This document shows, piece after piece, positions 30,446 through 42,800 of a stretch of 64,000 nt of DNA (the stretch's first letter is position 1; the number at the start of each line of letters is the position of its first letter). Under the pieces are notes generated by a model. It was not told where the DNA came from. It saw only the letters and a list, made by a program, of their open reading frames with translations, and searched no databases. A program made the translations under genes and the position numbers. Origin of the DNA: Psychrobacillus soli. GTDB lineage: Bacteria > Bacillota > Bacilli > Bacillales_A > Planococcaceae. The DNA lies in NCBI RefSeq assembly GCF_006861775.1, contig NZ_VDGG01000009.1, positions 1 through 64,000 on the forward strand. The letters are read 5' to 3'.

Positions 30446-31135
30446 CTACTCCCCTTTTGTAATTGCCATATATCCCAATCCTTTTTTCGTTATAATAACT
30501 TCTTTTAATCCAATCTCTTCTAATTTAATGCGTAGTCTATTCACATTAACAGACAACGTATTATCGTTTACAAATCGTGCATCATCCCAAAGCTCTCGCA
30601 TTAACTTATCACGGGAAACGATGACATCCACAGATTTTAATAGAATACGCAATACAAAAAGCTCGTTTTTCGTAAGTTCAACCAATTTATCTTGCTTCTT
30701 CACTTCACTTTTTGCAAAGTCAATGATTGCACCATTCCAATTACTAACGTCCAGTTTTTCTTCCTGGTAATCATACGTTCGTCGTAATAACGCTTGTACT
30801 TTTGCAAGCAACACTTCCATATGGAATGGTTTTTGCACAAAGTCATCTGCACCCATTTGCATCGCCATAATCATATCCATAGGATGATCTCGGGAAGACA
30901 GAAAAATAATCGGTACTTTAGAAATATGACGAATTTCTCTACACCAATGAAATCCATCATAGGACGGCAATTGTATATCAATAATAACTAATTGTGGTTT
31001 TTGCTCAATAAAAACATCCATCACTTTTTGAAAATCATCTGGGCGAGTTACATCAAACGACCACTGGATAAAACGCTCTTTGACCATTTCAAATATTATT
31101 TGATCGTCTTCTATTAATAAGATTTGTGCATTCAT
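30446..31135 (-). CDS. BceR-type response regulator (OmpR/PhoB family)
   Basis: 229 residues. Receiver domain with the acidic pair Glu9-Asp10-Asp11, phosphoacceptor Asp53 in IIDIQLP, and the Lys in DDFVQKPF. The C-terminal winged-helix (about 130-225) has LTKNELFVLRILL and NVNRLRIKL. It is the first gene of the regulator-kinase-ATPase-permease set. A short GTCTA/TAGAC inverted repeat lies upstream (31159-31175), but I cannot show that it is an operator. Confidence 0.92.
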   Translation of the reverse strand: MNAQILLIEDDQIIFEMVKERFIQWSFDVTRPDDFQKVMDVFIEQKPQLVIIDIQLPSYDGFHWCREIRHISKVPIIFLSSRDHPMDMIMAMQMGADDFVQKPFHMEVLLAKVQALLRRTYDYQEEKLDVSNWNGAIIDFAKSEVKKQDKLVELTKNELFVLRILLKSVDVIVSRDKLMRELWDDARFVNDNTLSVNVNRLRIKLEEIGLKEVIITKKGLGYMAITKGE

Positions 31136-31177
31136 CAGCCATCACCTCTTACTACCAGTCTACACTATTTATAGACG

Positions 31178-31212
31178 CAAAAAAAATCCATCTCGTCGTC
31201 ACGAGATGGATT
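31178..31212 (-). terminator. Terminator after tuf
   Basis: A perfect 12-base stem (31185-31196 with 31201-31212), four-base loop, and T-run on the minus strand. It separates the str operon from the antibiotic-response genes. Confidence 0.95.
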
Positions 31213-31231
31213 CTAGCTTTTAAATTATAAA

Positions 31232-32419
31232 TTACTTAGTAATAGTAGCAACTACACCAGCGCCTACAGTACGTCCACCCTCACGGATAGAGAATTTAGT
31301 ACCTTCTTCAAGAGCGATTGGAGAGATTAGAGAAACAGTCATTTCGATGTTGTCTCCAGGCATAACCATTTCTACGCCTTCTGGTAAGTTACAAACGCCT
31401 GTTACGTCAGTTGTACGGAAGTAGAACTGTGGGCGGTAGTTAGTGAAGAATGGAGTATGACGTCCACCCTCTTCTTTTGAAAGAACATAAACTTCAGCTT
31501 TGAAGTCTGTGTGTGGTGTAATTGAACCTGGTTTAGCTAATACTTGACCACGTTGGATTTCTTCACGAGCAACCCCACGAAGAAGAGCTCCGATGTTATC
31601 TCCAGCTTCTGCATAGTCAAGAAGTTTACGGAACATTTCAACACCTGTTACAGTAGTTGATTTTGCTTCTTCAGTGATACCGATAATGTCTACAACGTCA
31701 CCAATTTTAACTTGACCACGTTCAACACGTCCAGTAGCAACTGTTCCACGACCAGTGATTGAGAATACATCCTCAACTGGCATCATGAAAGGTTTGTCAG
31801 TTTGACGTTCTGGTGTTGGGATATAGCTATCAACAGCGTCCATTAATTCAACGATTTTTTCTTCCCAATCTGCTTCGCCTTCAAGAGCTTTAAGAGCAGA
31901 ACCTTTAATTACTGGAATGTCGTCGCCTGGGAAATCGTATTCAGAAAGAAGGTCACGAATTTCCATTTCAACTAATTCAAGAAGTTCTTCGTCGTCAACC
32001 ATATCACATTTGTTCATGAATACAACTAGGTATGGAACACCTACTTGACGTGAAAGAAGGATATGCTCACGAGTTTGTGGCATTGGACCATCAGCAGCAG
32101 ATACTACTAAGATACCGCCGTCCATTTGAGCTGCACCTGTGATCATGTTTTTAACATAGTCAGCATGTCCTGGGCAGTCTACGTGCGCATAGTGACGAGA
32201 TGCTGTTTCATACTCAACGTGTGAAGTATTGATTGTGATTCCGCGTTCTTTTTCTTCTGGTGCGTTATCGATATCAGCGTATGATCTAGCTGTACCACCC
32301 ATTTTTTTAGAAAGAACTGTTGCGATAGCAGCAGTTAAAGTTGTTTTACCATGGTCAACGTGTCCGATTGTACCAATATTAGCATGCGTTTTTGAACGGT
32401 CAAATTTTTCTTTAGCCAT
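31232..32419 (-). CDS. tuf: Elongation factor Tu
   Basis: 395 residues. G1 GHVDHGKTT at 19-27, G2 RGIT, G3 DCPGHADY and G4 NKCD. EF-Tu brings aminoacyl-tRNA to the ribosome. The residues that form the kirromycin and GE2270 pockets show no obvious change, judged by eye only. It follows fusA but has its own promoter in the gap, so it can be made at a higher level than the rest of the operon. Confidence 0.99.
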   Translation of the reverse strand: MAKEKFDRSKTHANIGTIGHVDHGKTTLTAAIATVLSKKMGGTARSYADIDNAPEEKERGITINTSHVEYETASRHYAHVDCPGHADYVKNMITGAAQMDGGILVVSAADGPMPQTREHILLSRQVGVPYLVVFMNKCDMVDDEELLELVEMEIRDLLSEYDFPGDDIPVIKGSALKALEGEADWEEKIVELMDAVDSYIPTPERQTDKPFMMPVEDVFSITGRGTVATGRVERGQVKIGDVVDIIGITEEAKSTTVTGVEMFRKLLDYAEAGDNIGALLRGVAREEIQRGQVLAKPGSITPHTDFKAEVYVLSKEEGGRHTPFFTNYRPQFYFRTTDVTGVCNLPEGVEMVMPGDNIEMTVSLISPIALEEGTKFSIREGGRTVGAGVVATITK

Positions 32420-32457
32420 TAGAGAGATCCTCCTCAGTAATTGTATGTTTTTTTATG

Positions 32458-32536
32458 ATAAAAGGTAGAGGGCGTACGTCCCCCTATCTTTTATACACTA
32501 TAAATTAGTTATACTTTAATTTTGGTGAAATTTCAA
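32458..32536 (-). promoter_or_regulatory. Internal promoter and leader hairpin of tuf
   Basis: TTGAAA (32531-32536), 17 bases and TATAAC (32508-32513) on the minus strand, starting directly after the fusA stop. Downstream, about 32458-32491 forms an imperfect hairpin around the palindrome CGTACG. The hairpin has only a short T-run, so attenuation is possible but unproven. Confidence 0.75.
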
Positions 32537-34615
32537 TTATTCACCTTTGTGTTTCTTAATAATTTCTTCTGAAATTGATTTTGGAACATCTTCATAGTGA
32601 TCAAATACCATAGAGAATACTCCGCGTCCTTGCGTATTTGAACGTAAAGACGTTGCATATCCGAACATTTCAGCAAGTGGAACCATTGCACGTACAACTT
32701 GTGCATTACCACGAGCGTCCATACCTTCAACGCGACCACGACGAGACGTGATATCACCCATGATGTCTCCTAAATATTCTTCAGGAATAACAACTTCTAC
32801 TTTCATGATTGGCTCAAGAAGTACAGGGTTTACTTTAGATACAGCATTTTTCAATGCCATAGATGCAGCAATTTTAAATGCCATCTCATTCGAGTCAACA
32901 TCGTGGTATGATCCGTCGAATAATTTAGCTTTAATATCGATTAATGGGAAACCTGCGATTACACCATTGTCAAGAGAGTCACGAAGACCTGCTTCAACAG
33001 CTGGAATGTATTCACGTGGAACTACCCCACCAACGATTGCATTTTCAAATTCAAAGCCTTTTCCTTCTTCGTTTGGAGAGAACTCAATCCAAACGTGTCC
33101 GAATTGACCGCGTCCACCAGATTGGCGAACAAATTTACCTTCAACTTGAGCAGCTGAACGGAAAGTTTCACGGTAAGATACTTGTGGAGCACCCACGTTA
33201 GCATCTACTTTAAATTCACGACGCATACGGTCAACTAAGATATCCAGGTGAAGCTCACCCATACCAGCGATGATTACTTGACCAGTTTCTTGGTCAGTAT
33301 GAACGCGGAATGTTGGATCTTCTTCTGAAAGTTTTTGTAAAGCTTGACCCATTTTATCTTGGTCTGCTTTTGTTTTTGGTTCTACAGATAATGAGATAAC
33401 TGGTTCTGGGAATTCCATAGATTCTAGAATTACTAGAGCTTTTTCATCACATAGTGTATCACCAGTAGTTGTATCTTTTAAACCTACAGCCGCTGCGATA
33501 TCTCCAGAGTGCACTTCTGAGATTTCTTCACGAGAGTTAGCATGCATTTGTAGAATACGTCCTACACGCTCACGCTTACCTTTTGTAGAGTTTTGTACAT
33601 ATGAACCCGCTTGTAGAGTACCAGAATACACACGGAAGAATGTTAACTTACCAACATAAGGGTCAGTCATTACTTTAAACGCTAAAGCAGAGAATGGTTC
33701 TGAGTCATCTGAATGACGTTCAATTTCTTCTTCAGTATCTGGGTCGATGCCTTTCATAGCAGGAATATCAAGTGGTGATGGGAGGTATGCAACAACTGCG
33801 TCCAAAACTTTTTGAACACCTTTGTTTTTAAATGCAGTACCACATACTACTGGATAGAATTCTACGTTTAAAGTACCTTTACGGATACCAGCAACTAATT
33901 CTTCGTTCGTAATTTCTTCTCCACCAAGATATTTTTCCATTAAATCTTCGTCAAGTTCAGCTACCGCTTCAACTAGTTTTTCACGGTATTCTTCAGCTTG
34001 CGCTTTGTATTCTTCTGGAATTTCTACTTCTTGGATATCTGTTCCTAAGTCATTACCATACAAAGTAGCTTTCATCGTTACTAAGTCGATAATTCCGTTG
34101 AACTGATCTTCAGCACCAATTGGTAACTGAATTGGATGAGCATTTGCTTGTAAACGGTCATGAAGTGTTCCTACAGAATATAGGAAGTCTGCACCCGTTT
34201 TATCCATTTTGTTAACGAATACAATACGTGGTACGCCGTAAGTTGTAGCTTGGCGCCATACTGTTTCAGTTTGTGGTTCAACACCAGATTGTGCATCTAG
34301 TACTGTAACCGCACCATCAAGTACACGAAGTGAACGTTCAACTTCAACTGTGAAGTCTACGTGTCCAGGTGTATCGATGATATTTACACGGTGGTTATCC
34401 CAAGCAGCTGTTGTTGCAGCTGAAGTGATTGTAATACCACGTTCTTGTTCTTGCTCCATCCAGTCCATTTGTGATGCACCTTCATGAGTTTCCCCAATTT
34501 TGTGGATTTTACCAGTGTAATAAAGAATACGCTCCGTAGTAGTCGTTTTACCAGCATCGATGTGAGCCATGATCCCGATATTACGTGTTTTTTCTAAGGA
34601 GAACTCTCTAGCCAT
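32537..34615 (-). CDS. fusA: Elongation factor G
   Basis: 692 residues, full length. G1 AHIDAGKTT at 17-25, G3 DTPGHVD and G4 NKMD. Domains II to V follow, with GMGELHLDI and [11 protein letters not shown] drives translocation and ribosome recycling. It lies 52 bases after rpsG. GGAGAA lies upstream of the ATG. Confidence 0.99.
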   Translation of the reverse strand: MAREFSLEKTRNIGIMAHIDAGKTTTTERILYYTGKIHKIGETHEGASQMDWMEQEQERGITITSAATTAAWDNHRVNIIDTPGHVDFTVEVERSLRVLDGAVTVLDAQSGVEPQTETVWRQATTYGVPRIVFVNKMDKTGADFLYSVGTLHDRLQANAHPIQLPIGAEDQFNGIIDLVTMKATLYGNDLGTDIQEVEIPEEYKAQAEEYREKLVEAVAELDEDLMEKYLGGEEITNEELVAGIRKGTLNVEFYPVVCGTAFKNKGVQKVLDAVVAYLPSPLDIPAMKGIDPDTEEEIERHSDDSEPFSALAFKVMTDPYVGKLTFFRVYSGTLQAGSYVQNSTKGKRERVGRILQMHANSREEISEVHSGDIAAAVGLKDTTTGDTLCDEKALVILESMEFPEPVISLSVEPKTKADQDKMGQALQKLSEEDPTFRVHTDQETGQVIIAGMGELHLDILVDRMRREFKVDANVGAPQVSYRETFRSAAQVEGKFVRQSGGRGQFGHVWIEFSPNEEGKGFEFENAIVGGVVPREYIPAVEAGLRDSLDNGVIAGFPLIDIKAKLFDGSYHDVDSNEMAFKIAASMALKNAVSKVNPVLLEPIMKVEVVIPEEYLGDIMGDITSRRGRVEGMDARGNAQVVRAMVPLAEMFGYATSLRSNTQGRGVFSMVFDHYEDVPKSISEEIIKKHKGE

Positions 34616-34666
34616 ATTGTATTTCTCCTTCCAATTTCGGATTAGGGTATCAATTTGAAGTAAATC

Positions 34667-35137
34667 TTACCAACGATAGTGTGCGAATGCTTTGTTAGCT
34701 TCCGCCATTTTGTGCATATCTTCACGTTTCTTAACTGAAGCACCAGTATTGTTAGAAGCATCAAGAATTTCGTTAGCTAAACGCTCTTCCATAGTTTTTT
34801 CTCCACGAAGACGTGAATAGTTAACTAAGTAGCGAAGACCTAAAGTTGAACGGCGATCAGGGCGTACTTCAACCGGTACTTGGTAGTTTGCACCACCAAC
34901 ACGACGAGCACGTACTTCTAAAACTGGCATTACATTGTTTAATGCAGCTTCGAATACTTCTAATGCATCTTTACCAGAACGTTCTTTTACAAGATCAAAC
35001 GCTCCGTATAGAATTTTTTGAGAAGTACCTCTTTTACCATCAACCATCATTTTATTGATTAAACGAGTTACTAGTTTCGAATTATAAATTGGATCTGGTA
35101 ACACGTCACGTTTGGAAACAGGACCTTTACGAGGCAT
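34667..35137 (-). CDS. rpsG: 30S ribosomal protein S7
   Basis: 156 residues, [20 protein letters not shown] to [11 protein letters not shown]7 nucleates the 30S head and contacts E-site t[23 protein letters not shown] is the conserved loop. It lies 42 bases after rpsL. Confidence 0.99.
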   Translation of the reverse strand: MPRKGPVSKRDVLPDPIYNSKLVTRLINKMMVDGKRGTSQKILYGAFDLVKERSGKDALEVFEAALNNVMPVLEVRARRVGGANYQVPVEVRPDRRSTLGLRYLVNYSRLRGEKTMEERLANEILDASNNTGASVKKREDMHKMAEANKAFAHYRW

Positions 35138-35178
35138 GTGTTTTCCTCCTTTCGACTATTGTCTAATTATAGATTAAA

Positions 35179-35598
35179 TTATTTCTTTTCTTTCGGGCGT
35201 TTTGCACCGTAAAGTGAACGGCTTTGCATACGACCATTAACTGCAGCTGTATCAAGAGCACCACGTACGATATGATAACGTACCCCTGGTAAGTCTTTTA
35301 CACGTCCGCCGCGAAGAAGAACAACACTGTGTTCTTGAAGGTTGTGACCTTCACCCGGGATATATGCATTTACCTCTAACGTGTTAGTTAAACGTACACG
35401 TGCATATTTACGAAGTGCTGAGTTTGGTTTTTTCGGCGTCATTGTACCAACACGAGTACAAACTCCACGCTTTTGAGGTGAGTTCAGATTCGTAGCTGAT
35501 TTTTTAAAGCTGTTATAGCCTTTTCCTAACGCTGGAGATTTAGATTTCGTGCTTTTGGATTGACGAGGCTTACGGACCAATTGGTTAACTGTAGGCAT
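35179..35598 (-). CDS. rpsL: 30S ribosomal protein S12
   Basis: 139 residues. Lys56 in [11 protein letters not shown] and Lys101 in [10 protein letters not shown], the two sites most often changed in streptomycin resistance, are wild type. S12 monitors codon-anticodon pairing in the decoding centre. GGAGG lies upstream. Located between the L7Ae-like gene and rpsG, as in B. subtilis. Confidence 0.99.
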   Translation of the reverse strand: MPTVNQLVRKPRQSKSTKSKSPALGKGYNSFKKSATNLNSPQKRGVCTRVGTMTPKKPNSALRKYARVRLTNTLEVNAYIPGEGHNLQEHSVVLLRGGRVKDLPGVRYHIVRGALDTAAVNGRMQSRSLYGAKRPKEKK

Positions 35599-35673
35599 CG
35601 ATTATTCCTCCCTTCATTTCATCTTGTTAATACCACACATCCAGGTGGTTCATTTTTTGGGTAAAAACAAAGC

Positions 35674-35692
35674 TTTTGTGTTTTACACAAAA
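35674..35692 (-). terminator. Weak hairpin between the L7Ae-like gene and rpsL
   Basis: CACAAAA (35686-35692) pairs with TTTTGTG (35674-35680) with a T-rich stretch downstream on the minus strand. It could reduce read-through into rpsL, but it may also be chance A/T complementarity. Confidence 0.35.
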
Positions 35693-35696
35693 ACTG

Positions 35697-35945
35697 TTAC
35701 ACAGTAATAGCTACTACCGATGCGCTAATGCGCAATCCACAAGCTTTACCAAGATCTACTTTAGACTCAACATAGCGAATAAATACATTGTTTTCTTGTG
35801 CTGTTAGTCGTGCTAGTTCAATGATTTTTTCTTCTACATCAAGCGCAATATAAACTTCTTTGACAAGCCCTTTTTTCATTGCTTTTACTGCTTGCTTTGT
35901 ACCAATGATTGTTTCTTTCGCTTGCTTTACTTTTTCATAAGACAT
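35697..35945 (-). CDS. rplGB: L7Ae-family ribosome-associated protein (YbxF)
   Basis: 82 residues from MSYEKVKQAKETIIGTKQAV. The ATG 35943-35945 is used because GGAGG lies 8 bases upstream; the frame is open further upstream, but those codons are leader. The family binds kink-turn RNA. In B. subtilis YbxF associates with ribosomes in exponential phase. First gene of the str operon, directly behind its promoter. Confidence 0.92.
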   Translation of the reverse strand: MSYEKVKQAKETIIGTKQAVKAMKKGLVKEVYIALDVEEKIIELARLTAQENNVFIRYVESKVDLGKACGLRISASVVAITV

Positions 35946-35992
35946 TTTCATATCCTCCAAAGCTACAAGTCCGATAACTATCAACCTTAAGT

Positions 35993-36021
35993 ATATTATC
36001 ATTCCTTGAAAAAAGTGTCAA
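35993..36021 (-). promoter_or_regulatory. str operon promoter
   Basis: TTGACA (36016-36021), 17 bases and TAATAT (35993-35998), with TG one base upstream of the -10 (extended -10). A strong sigma-A promoter placed right after the rpoC terminator. Confidence 0.9.
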
Positions 36022-36031
36022 CACTTATCTT

Positions 36032-36074
36032 AAAAATTATTAGGGAGAACATTTTTCTCTTTCTCCCTAATAAT
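36032..36074 (-). terminator. Terminator of the rpoBC operon
   Basis: A perfect 14-base stem (36036-36049 with 36061-36074), 11-base loop, and TTTTT on the minus strand. It begins 8 bases after the rpoC stop codon. Confidence 0.96.
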
Positions 36075-36081
36075 GATAATT

Positions 36082-39000
36082 TTACTCAGCGTTTACTGCT
36101 TCTTTATCCGCATCTGCCTCGTTAGGTGAGATTTGAATTTGACGATAACGTTGCATTCCTGTACCTGCAGGAACTAACTTACCAATAATTACATTCTCTT
36201 TCAATCCTAACAATTCATCACGTTTTCCTTTAATCGCCGCATCCGTTAAGACACGAGTCGTTTCTTGGAATGACGCAGCAGACAAGAATGATTCCGTTTC
36301 AAGAGAAGCTTTTGTAATACCAAGGATAACTGGGCGACAAGTTGCAGGTATTTTACCTTGTAAAACAGCATCTTTGTTCGCTTCAGCAAATTGATGAATA
36401 TCTAGCAGTGAACCAGGAAGTAAATCCGTTTCGCCCGCTTCAATAATACGAACTTTACGAAGCATTTGGCGCACCATTACTTCGATGTGTTTATCCCCAA
36501 TTTCTACCCCTTGCATACGATAAACTTTTTGTACTTCTTTTAATAAGTACTCTTGAACCGTAGAAACGTCTTTTACTTTCAACAATTCTTTTGGATCTGT
36601 AGAACCCTCTGTTAATACTTGGCCACGGTTAATAACATCGTTTAATTGAACTTTTAAACGTGCATTATAAGGTGCTAAGTATTTACGTGTTTCTACAGTA
36701 CCTTGAATAGTGATTTCTTTTTGACCTTCTCTAATTTCATCAATTTCCGTAACAATACCCGTAATTTCTGAAATAACAGCTTGCCCTTTTGGATTACGAG
36801 CTTCGAAAATCTCTTGGATACGTGGAAGACCTTGTGTAATATCGTCTCCCGCAACCCCACCTGTATGGAATGTACGCATCGTTAACTGTGTACCAGGTTC
36901 ACCGATTGATTGAGCAGCAATAATACCAACCGCTTCTCCAACCTCTACTGTGTCGCCAGTCGCCAAGTTTAGACCGTAACATTTTTTACATACACCATGT
37001 TTTGTATTACATGTGAATGCAGAACGAATCGTTAACTCTTCGATACCTGCTTCTTCAATAACACGAGCAACATCTTGTGTAATGAGTCCGTCTTTTTCTA
37101 AGATGACCTCATTTGTAGTAGGATGGAAAATTGTTTTCTTCGTATGGCGACCAACAATACGCTCACCAAACTCTTCAATAACTTCCGTACCTTCCATAAG
37201 AGAGCCAATTAGTAAGCCACGGTCGGTTCCACAATCATCCTCACGAACAATAACGTCTTGAGCAACGTCTACTAGACGACGAGTTAAGTAACCTGAATCG
37301 GCTGTTTTAAGTGCTGTATCGGCAAGACCTTTACGAGCACCATGTGTAGAAATGAAGTACTCGAGTACAGTTAACCCTTCACGGAATGATGACTTGATCG
37401 GAAGTTCGATAATTCGTCCTGCCGGGTTGGCCATCAGTCCACGCATACCAGCAAGTTGAGTAAAGTTAGATGCGTTACCACGGGCACCAGAGTCACTCAT
37501 CATGAAGATTGGGTTCATGTTATCAAGGGTTTTCATCAGCTTATCTTGAATTACTTCTTTCGCTTTACTCCAATGTCCGATTACGCTCGCATAACGCTCT
37601 TCTTCCGTAATTAAACCACGGCGGAATTGTTTTATTACTTTATCTACTTTACCTTGTGCCTCTTCTAGAATTTCACCTTTATCAGGAAGTACGACGATAT
37701 CCGAAATACCAATTGTAATACCTGCTTTAGTAGAATATTTAAATCCAAGTGCCTTCATGCGGTCAAGCATTTTAGAAGTTTCCGTGATGTGGAAGTTCTT
37801 AAATACTTCTGCAATGATATTACCAAGAATTTTTTTCTTGAATGGCTGTACAAGATCCATAGATTCAATATGTTTCTTCACATCTGTCGTTGTAGCAACA
37901 AAATATTTTTCAGGAGTTTCAACTTGTAAGTTGAAATCCGTCGGTTCATTAATGTACGGGAACGTTTCGGGAAGTATTTCATTGAAAATTACTTTACCTA
38001 CAGTCGTTAACAAGAACAACTTGTTTTGTTCTTCCGTAAATGTTTGGTTATTTAATGATGATGCAGCAATTGCGATACGTGTATGCAAATGTACATGACC
38101 AGTATTATACGCAATCAGCACTTCTTCCGGACCGTAGAATGAAGAACCTTCTCCTGTTGCACCTTTTCGCTCAAGTGTTAAGTAATAGTTTCCTAAAACC
38201 ATATCTTGAGAAGGTGTAACAACTGGTTTTCCGTCTTTCGGGTTTAGAATGTTTTGTGCTGCCAGCATTAGTAGACGCGCTTCCGCTTGTGCTTCTGCAG
38301 ACAATGGAACGTGAACAGCCATTTGGTCACCATCAAAGTCAGCGTTATAAGCTGTACATACTAATGGGTGAAGACGAATTGCACGACCTTCTACTAATGT
38401 TGGTTCGAATGCTTGAATACCTAGGCGGTGAAGAGTAGGTGCACGGTTTAATAAAACCGGATGCTCCTTAATTACATCTTCTAATACATCCCAAACTTCT
38501 GCATGCATACGCTCAATTTTACGTTTTGCACTTTTAATGTTATGAGCTAACCCACGTTCAACAAGTTCTTTCATCACAAATGGTTTGAATAATTCAATTG
38601 CCATTTCTTTTGGAAGACCACATTGATACATTTTTAAGTTTGGTCCTACTACGATAACCGAACGACCAGAATAGTCTACACGTTTACCAAGTAAGTTTTG
38701 ACGGAAACGACCTTGTTTCCCTTTAAGCATATGTGAAAGTGATTTCAATGGACGGTTACCTGGTCCTGTTACCGGACGGCCACGACGACCATTGTCAATC
38801 AAAGCATCTACAGCTTCTTGTAACATACGTTTTTCATTTTGAACAATGATGCTAGGAGCACCAAGATCTAGTAAACGTTTTAAACGGTTGTTACGGTTAA
38901 TAACACGACGATACAAATCGTTTAAATCAGACGTAGCAAAACGTCCACCGTCTAATTGAACCATTGGACGTAATTCTGGTGGAATTACCGGAAGCACATC

Positions 39001-39684
39001 TAGGATCATCCAATCAGGTTTGTTTCCTGAGTTACGGAATGATTCTACTACTTCTAAACGTTTAATCGCACGTGTACGGCGTTGGCCTTGTGCTGTTTTC
39101 AACTCTTCTTTTAAACTTTCTGTTTCATTTTCTAAATCAATTTCTTGAAGTAGACGTTTTATAGCCTCCGCACCCATAGCAGCTTGGAACTTAGTACCAA
39201 ACTTGTCACGGTATGCTCGGTATTCTTTTTCAGAAAGTAATTGTTTCTTTTCAAGTGGTGTATCTGCCGGTTCGATTACTACATATGAAGCAAAATAAAT
39301 TACTTCTTCAAGTGATCTTGGTGACATATCCAGCAGTAGACCCATACGACTTGGAATACCTTTAAAATACCAAATATGTGATACTGGTGCAGCTAATTCG
39401 ATGTGCCCCATGCGTTCACGACGAACTTTCGAACGTGTAACTTCTACTCCACAACGATCACATACGACACCTTTATAACGAACTCGTTTGTATTTACCAC
39501 AGTGACATTCCCAGTCTTTTGTTGGACCGAAAATACGCTCACAGAACAAACCGTCTTTTTCAGGTTTTAATGTACGATAGTTAATCGTCTCAGGCTTTTT
39601 TACTTCCCCATAAGACCATGAACGGATTTTATCAGGTGAAGCTAAACCAATTTTCATATACTCAAAATTATTAACGTCTATCAA
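36082..39684 (-). CDS. rpoC: RNA polymerase beta-prime subunit
   Basis: 1200 residues, full length. The N-terminal zinc site ([20 protein letters not shown], about 60-78), the catalytic NADFDGDQ motif near residue 450, the bridge and trigger regions with [19 protein letters not shown], and the second zinc cluster near [13 protein letters not shown] are all present. The start is TTG at 39682-39684, preceded by GGGAGG at 8 bases and matching the B. subtilis N-terminus. Separated from rpoB by an unusual 208-base spacer. Confidence 0.99.
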   Translation of the reverse strand: MIDVNNFEYMKIGLASPDKIRSWSYGEVKKPETINYRTLKPEKDGLFCERIFGPTKDWECHCGKYKRVRYKGVVCDRCGVEVTRSKVRRERMGHIELAAPVSHIWYFKGIPSRMGLLLDMSPRSLEEVIYFASYVVIEPADTPLEKKQLLSEKEYRAYRDKFGTKFQAAMGAEAIKRLLQEIDLENETESLKEELKTAQGQRRTRAIKRLEVVESFRNSGNKPDWMILDVLPVIPPELRPMVQLDGGRFATSDLNDLYRRVINRNNRLKRLLDLGAPSIIVQNEKRMLQEAVDALIDNGRRGRPVTGPGNRPLKSLSHMLKGKQGRFRQNLLGKRVDYSGRSVIVVGPNLKMYQCGLPKEMAIELFKPFVMKELVERGLAHNIKSAKRKIERMHAEVWDVLEDVIKEHPVLLNRAPTLHRLGIQAFEPTLVEGRAIRLHPLVCTAYNADFDGDQMAVHVPLSAEAQAEARLLMLAAQNILNPKDGKPVVTPSQDMVLGNYYLTLERKGATGEGSSFYGPEEVLIAYNTGHVHLHTRIAIAASSLNNQTFTEEQNKLFLLTTVGKVIFNEILPETFPYINEPTDFNLQVETPEKYFVATTTDVKKHIESMDLVQPFKKKILGNIIAEVFKNFHITETSKMLDRMKALGFKYSTKAGITIGISDIVVLPDKGEILEEAQGKVDKVIKQFRRGLITEEERYASVIGHWSKAKEVIQDKLMKTLDNMNPIFMMSDSGARGNASNFTQLAGMRGLMANPAGRIIELPIKSSFREGLTVLEYFISTHGARKGLADTALKTADSGYLTRRLVDVAQDVIVREDDCGTDRGLLIGSLMEGTEVIEEFGERIVGRHTKKTIFHPTTNEVILEKDGLITQDVARVIEEAGIEELTIRSAFTCNTKHGVCKKCYGLNLATGDTVEVGEAVGIIAAQSIGEPGTQLTMRTFHTGGVAGDDITQGLPRIQEIFEARNPKGQAVISEITGIVTEIDEIREGQKEITIQGTVETRKYLAPYNARLKVQLNDVINRGQVLTEGSTDPKELLKVKDVSTVQEYLLKEVQKVYRMQGVEIGDKHIEVMVRQMLRKVRIIEAGETDLLPGSLLDIHQFAEANKDAVLQGKIPATCRPVILGITKASLETESFLSAASFQETTRVLTDAAIKGKRDELLGLKENVIIGKLVPAGTGMQRYRQIQISPNEADADKEAVNAE

Positions 39685-39892
39685 GGAGCCTACCTCCCTT
39701 TAGTCTTGTGTCTTTTAAAAAGACTTTCCAAGTAGCTCTGCATTATGCAATTTTATACGGAAATACGGACAGGTATCACCTGTCCGATTTTTATTGATTA
39801 TTTCACAGTTCCAACTGGCTCTTCTTTACTTAATCCTGCCGTCGCAAAAAACAGTTGCAAGTCGCCGTTGAATCATTTTCTATCTCTATTAT
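39685..39892. other. rpoB-rpoC spacer with a degenerate copy of the rpoB 3' end and a palindrome
   Basis: The stretch at 39790-39863 resembles the end of rpoB (39888-39930). On the minus strand both contain ACTTGCAACTG, then a variant of AAGAGGAACCAGT, then AAATAAT. A perfect 9-base palindrome, CGGACAGGT/ACCTGTCCG, spans 39766-39786 and is followed by ATTTTTATT on the plus strand, so it looks like a terminator for the strand opposite to the genes. Confidence 0.55.
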
Positions 39893-42800
39893 TTATTCCC
39901 CGATTTCTACTGGTTCCTCTTCAGTTGCAAGTGGCAAAATTCCAAGGGCATCAGCTGCAGGAATATCATCATCTTCATCTAAATCACGAAGTTCAATTTC
40001 TTCTTCGTCAATTGTTAACATCTTAACGTCCATACCTAAACTTTGTAATTCCTTGATCAATACTTTGAATGATTCCGGAACACCAGGTTCTGGTACACTT
40101 TCACCTTTAACAATTGCTTCGTACGTTTTTACACGCCCTACAACGTCATCGGATTTAACAGTTAAAATTTCTTGTAATGTATAAGCCGCACCGTATGCTT
40201 CAAGTGCCCATACTTCCATCTCTCCAAAACGTTGTCCACCAAATTGCGCTTTCCCTCCAAGAGGCTGTTGCGTAACAAGTGAGTACGGTCCAGTAGAGCG
40301 AGCATGTAACTTATCATCTACCATGTGGGCAAGTTTAATCATGTACATAACCCCAACAGAAACGCGGTTATCAAATGGTTCACCTGAACGCCCATCATAT
40401 AAAGTTGTTTTACCATCTCGGTTTAGACCCGCTTCTTCCATTGTGGACCAAACGTCTTCTTCGTTGGCACCATCGAATACTGGTGAAGCCATATGAACTC
40501 CTAGCAGTCTTGAAGCCATACCTAAGTGTAGCTCTAATACTTGCCCAATGTTCATACGAGAAGGTACACCAAGTGGGTTTAACATGATGTCAACTGGTGT
40601 GCCGTCTGGAAGGAATGGCATGTCTTCTTCCGGAAGGATACGTGAGATAACCCCTTTGTTACCATGACGTCCGGCCATTTTATCCCCAACGGAGATTTTA
40701 CGTTTTTGAACGATATAAGCACGAACTAATTGGTTAACACCTGGAGATAATTCATCCCCATCTTCACGGTTAAAGACTTTTACATCTAATACAATCCCAC
40801 CAGCACCATGAGGTACACGTAAAGATGTATCACGAACTTCACGAGCTTTTTCACCGAAAATAGCATGAAGGAGACGTTCTTCTGCCGTTAGTTCTGTAAC
40901 CCCTTTAGGCGTTACTTTCCCAACTAAAATATCACCATCACGAACTTCCGCACCTACACGGATAATTCCACGATCATCTAAGTTGCGAAGTGCATCTTCT
41001 CCGACGTTTGGAATATCTCTTGTGATTTCTTCTGGTCCGAGCTTCGTATCACGTGATTCTGATTCGTATTCTTCAATATGCACAGAAGTATATACATCAT
41101 CTTTCACGAGACGCTCGCTCATAATAACAGCATCCTCGTAGTTGTATCCATCCCATGTCATGAAGGCTACTAGCACGTTACGTCCTAAAGCAAGCTCCCC
41201 TTGTTCCATAGAAGGTCCATCTGCAAGAATATCAAGTGGTTTTACTCGATCTCCCACTTTAACAATTGGACGTTGATTTATAGAAGTTCCGTGGTTAGAT
41301 CGCTCGAATTTATGGATTTTATACGAAGTTAAATCACCTTTAACTTCTTTTCCATCTACTTCTTCGATGCGTCGAACTCGAATTTCTTTCGCTTCGACAT
41401 GCTCTACGATTCCGTGATACTTGGCAATAACAGCAGCACCAGAATCACGTGCATTTACATGTTCCATACCAGTTCCAACAAACGGAGCTTCCGGGTTTAA
41501 TAATGGAACGGCTTGACGTTGCATGTTCGCTCCCATTAACGCACGGTTCGAGTCATCGTTTTCTAAGAATGGGATACACGCCGTTGCTGCGGAAACAACT
41601 TGTTTTGGAGAAACGTCCATATAATCCACTTGTTCTTTTCTAAATACCGTGTTATCCCCTCGGAAACGTCCTACTACTTCTTCATTTAAGAACGCACCTT
41701 CATCTGATAATAGAGAGTTTGCTTGTGCTACCACATAGTTATCCTCTTCATCTGCAGTTAGATAGTCAATGCGCATCGTTACTAAGCCTGTTTCTGGGTC
41801 TACCCGGCGATACGGTGTTTCGATAAAGCCAAATTTATTCACTTTTGCAAAGCTTGAAAGTGAGTTTATAAGTCCAATGTTCGGACCCTCTGGTGTTTCG
41901 ATTGGACACATACGACCATAGTGAGAGTAGTGAACGTCACGCACTTCGAAACCAGCACGCTCACGTGTTAAACCACCCGGTCCAAGCGCTGATAGACGAC
42001 GTTTGTGCGTAAGTTCAGCAAGTGGGTTTGTTTGGTCCATGAATTGGGATAATTGCGAGCTACCAAAGAATTCTTTAATAGATGCAATAACTGGTCGAAT
42101 ATTAATCAATTGTTGAGGTACGATGGACTGTGTATCGTTAATAGACATACGCTCACGTACTACACGTTCCATACGAGAAAGACCAATTCGGAATTGGTTT
42201 TGTAGTAATTCTCCCACTGAACGTAAACGTCGATTACCAAGATGATCAATATCATCCGTGTTTCCAACATTAAATAAAAGATTAAAGAAATAACCAATAG
42301 AAGACACGATATCAGCTGGCGTAATATTTTTCACTTCATTTTCAACATACGCATTACTAATAACATTAATTTCTTTTTGTTCTTCATCATTTGGAGCAAA
42401 TATTTTAATCGATTGAATGGTAATGTCGTCTTCTAAAACGCCACCAACTTGCGATAATGTTTTGAAGCCAATTCCATTTTCTAAATGGGGAATCAGTTTA
42501 TCTAGTACACGACGATCAATAAGTGTACCAGCTTCTACTAATATCTCGCCCGTTTCTGGATCCACTAATGTTTCTGCTACCGTTTGATTAAATAAACGAT
42601 TTTTTATATGCAGTTTTTTATTCATTTTATAACGACCAACATTTGCAAGATCATAGCGTTTTGGGTCAAAGAAGCGAGAATATAATAAGCTCTTTGCACT
42701 TTCCACTGTTGGTGGTTCACCTGGACGTAAACGCTCATAGATTTCAAGTAACGCTTTTTCAGGCGTTTCCGTATTATCTTTTTCAAGCGTATTACGTAAA

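Noticed and set aside
39745-40026. Plus-strand open frame of 93 codons across the rpoB-rpoC spacer
   Set aside because: It lies mainly antisense to the rpoB 3' end and has no ribosome site; a by-product of rpoB codon use.
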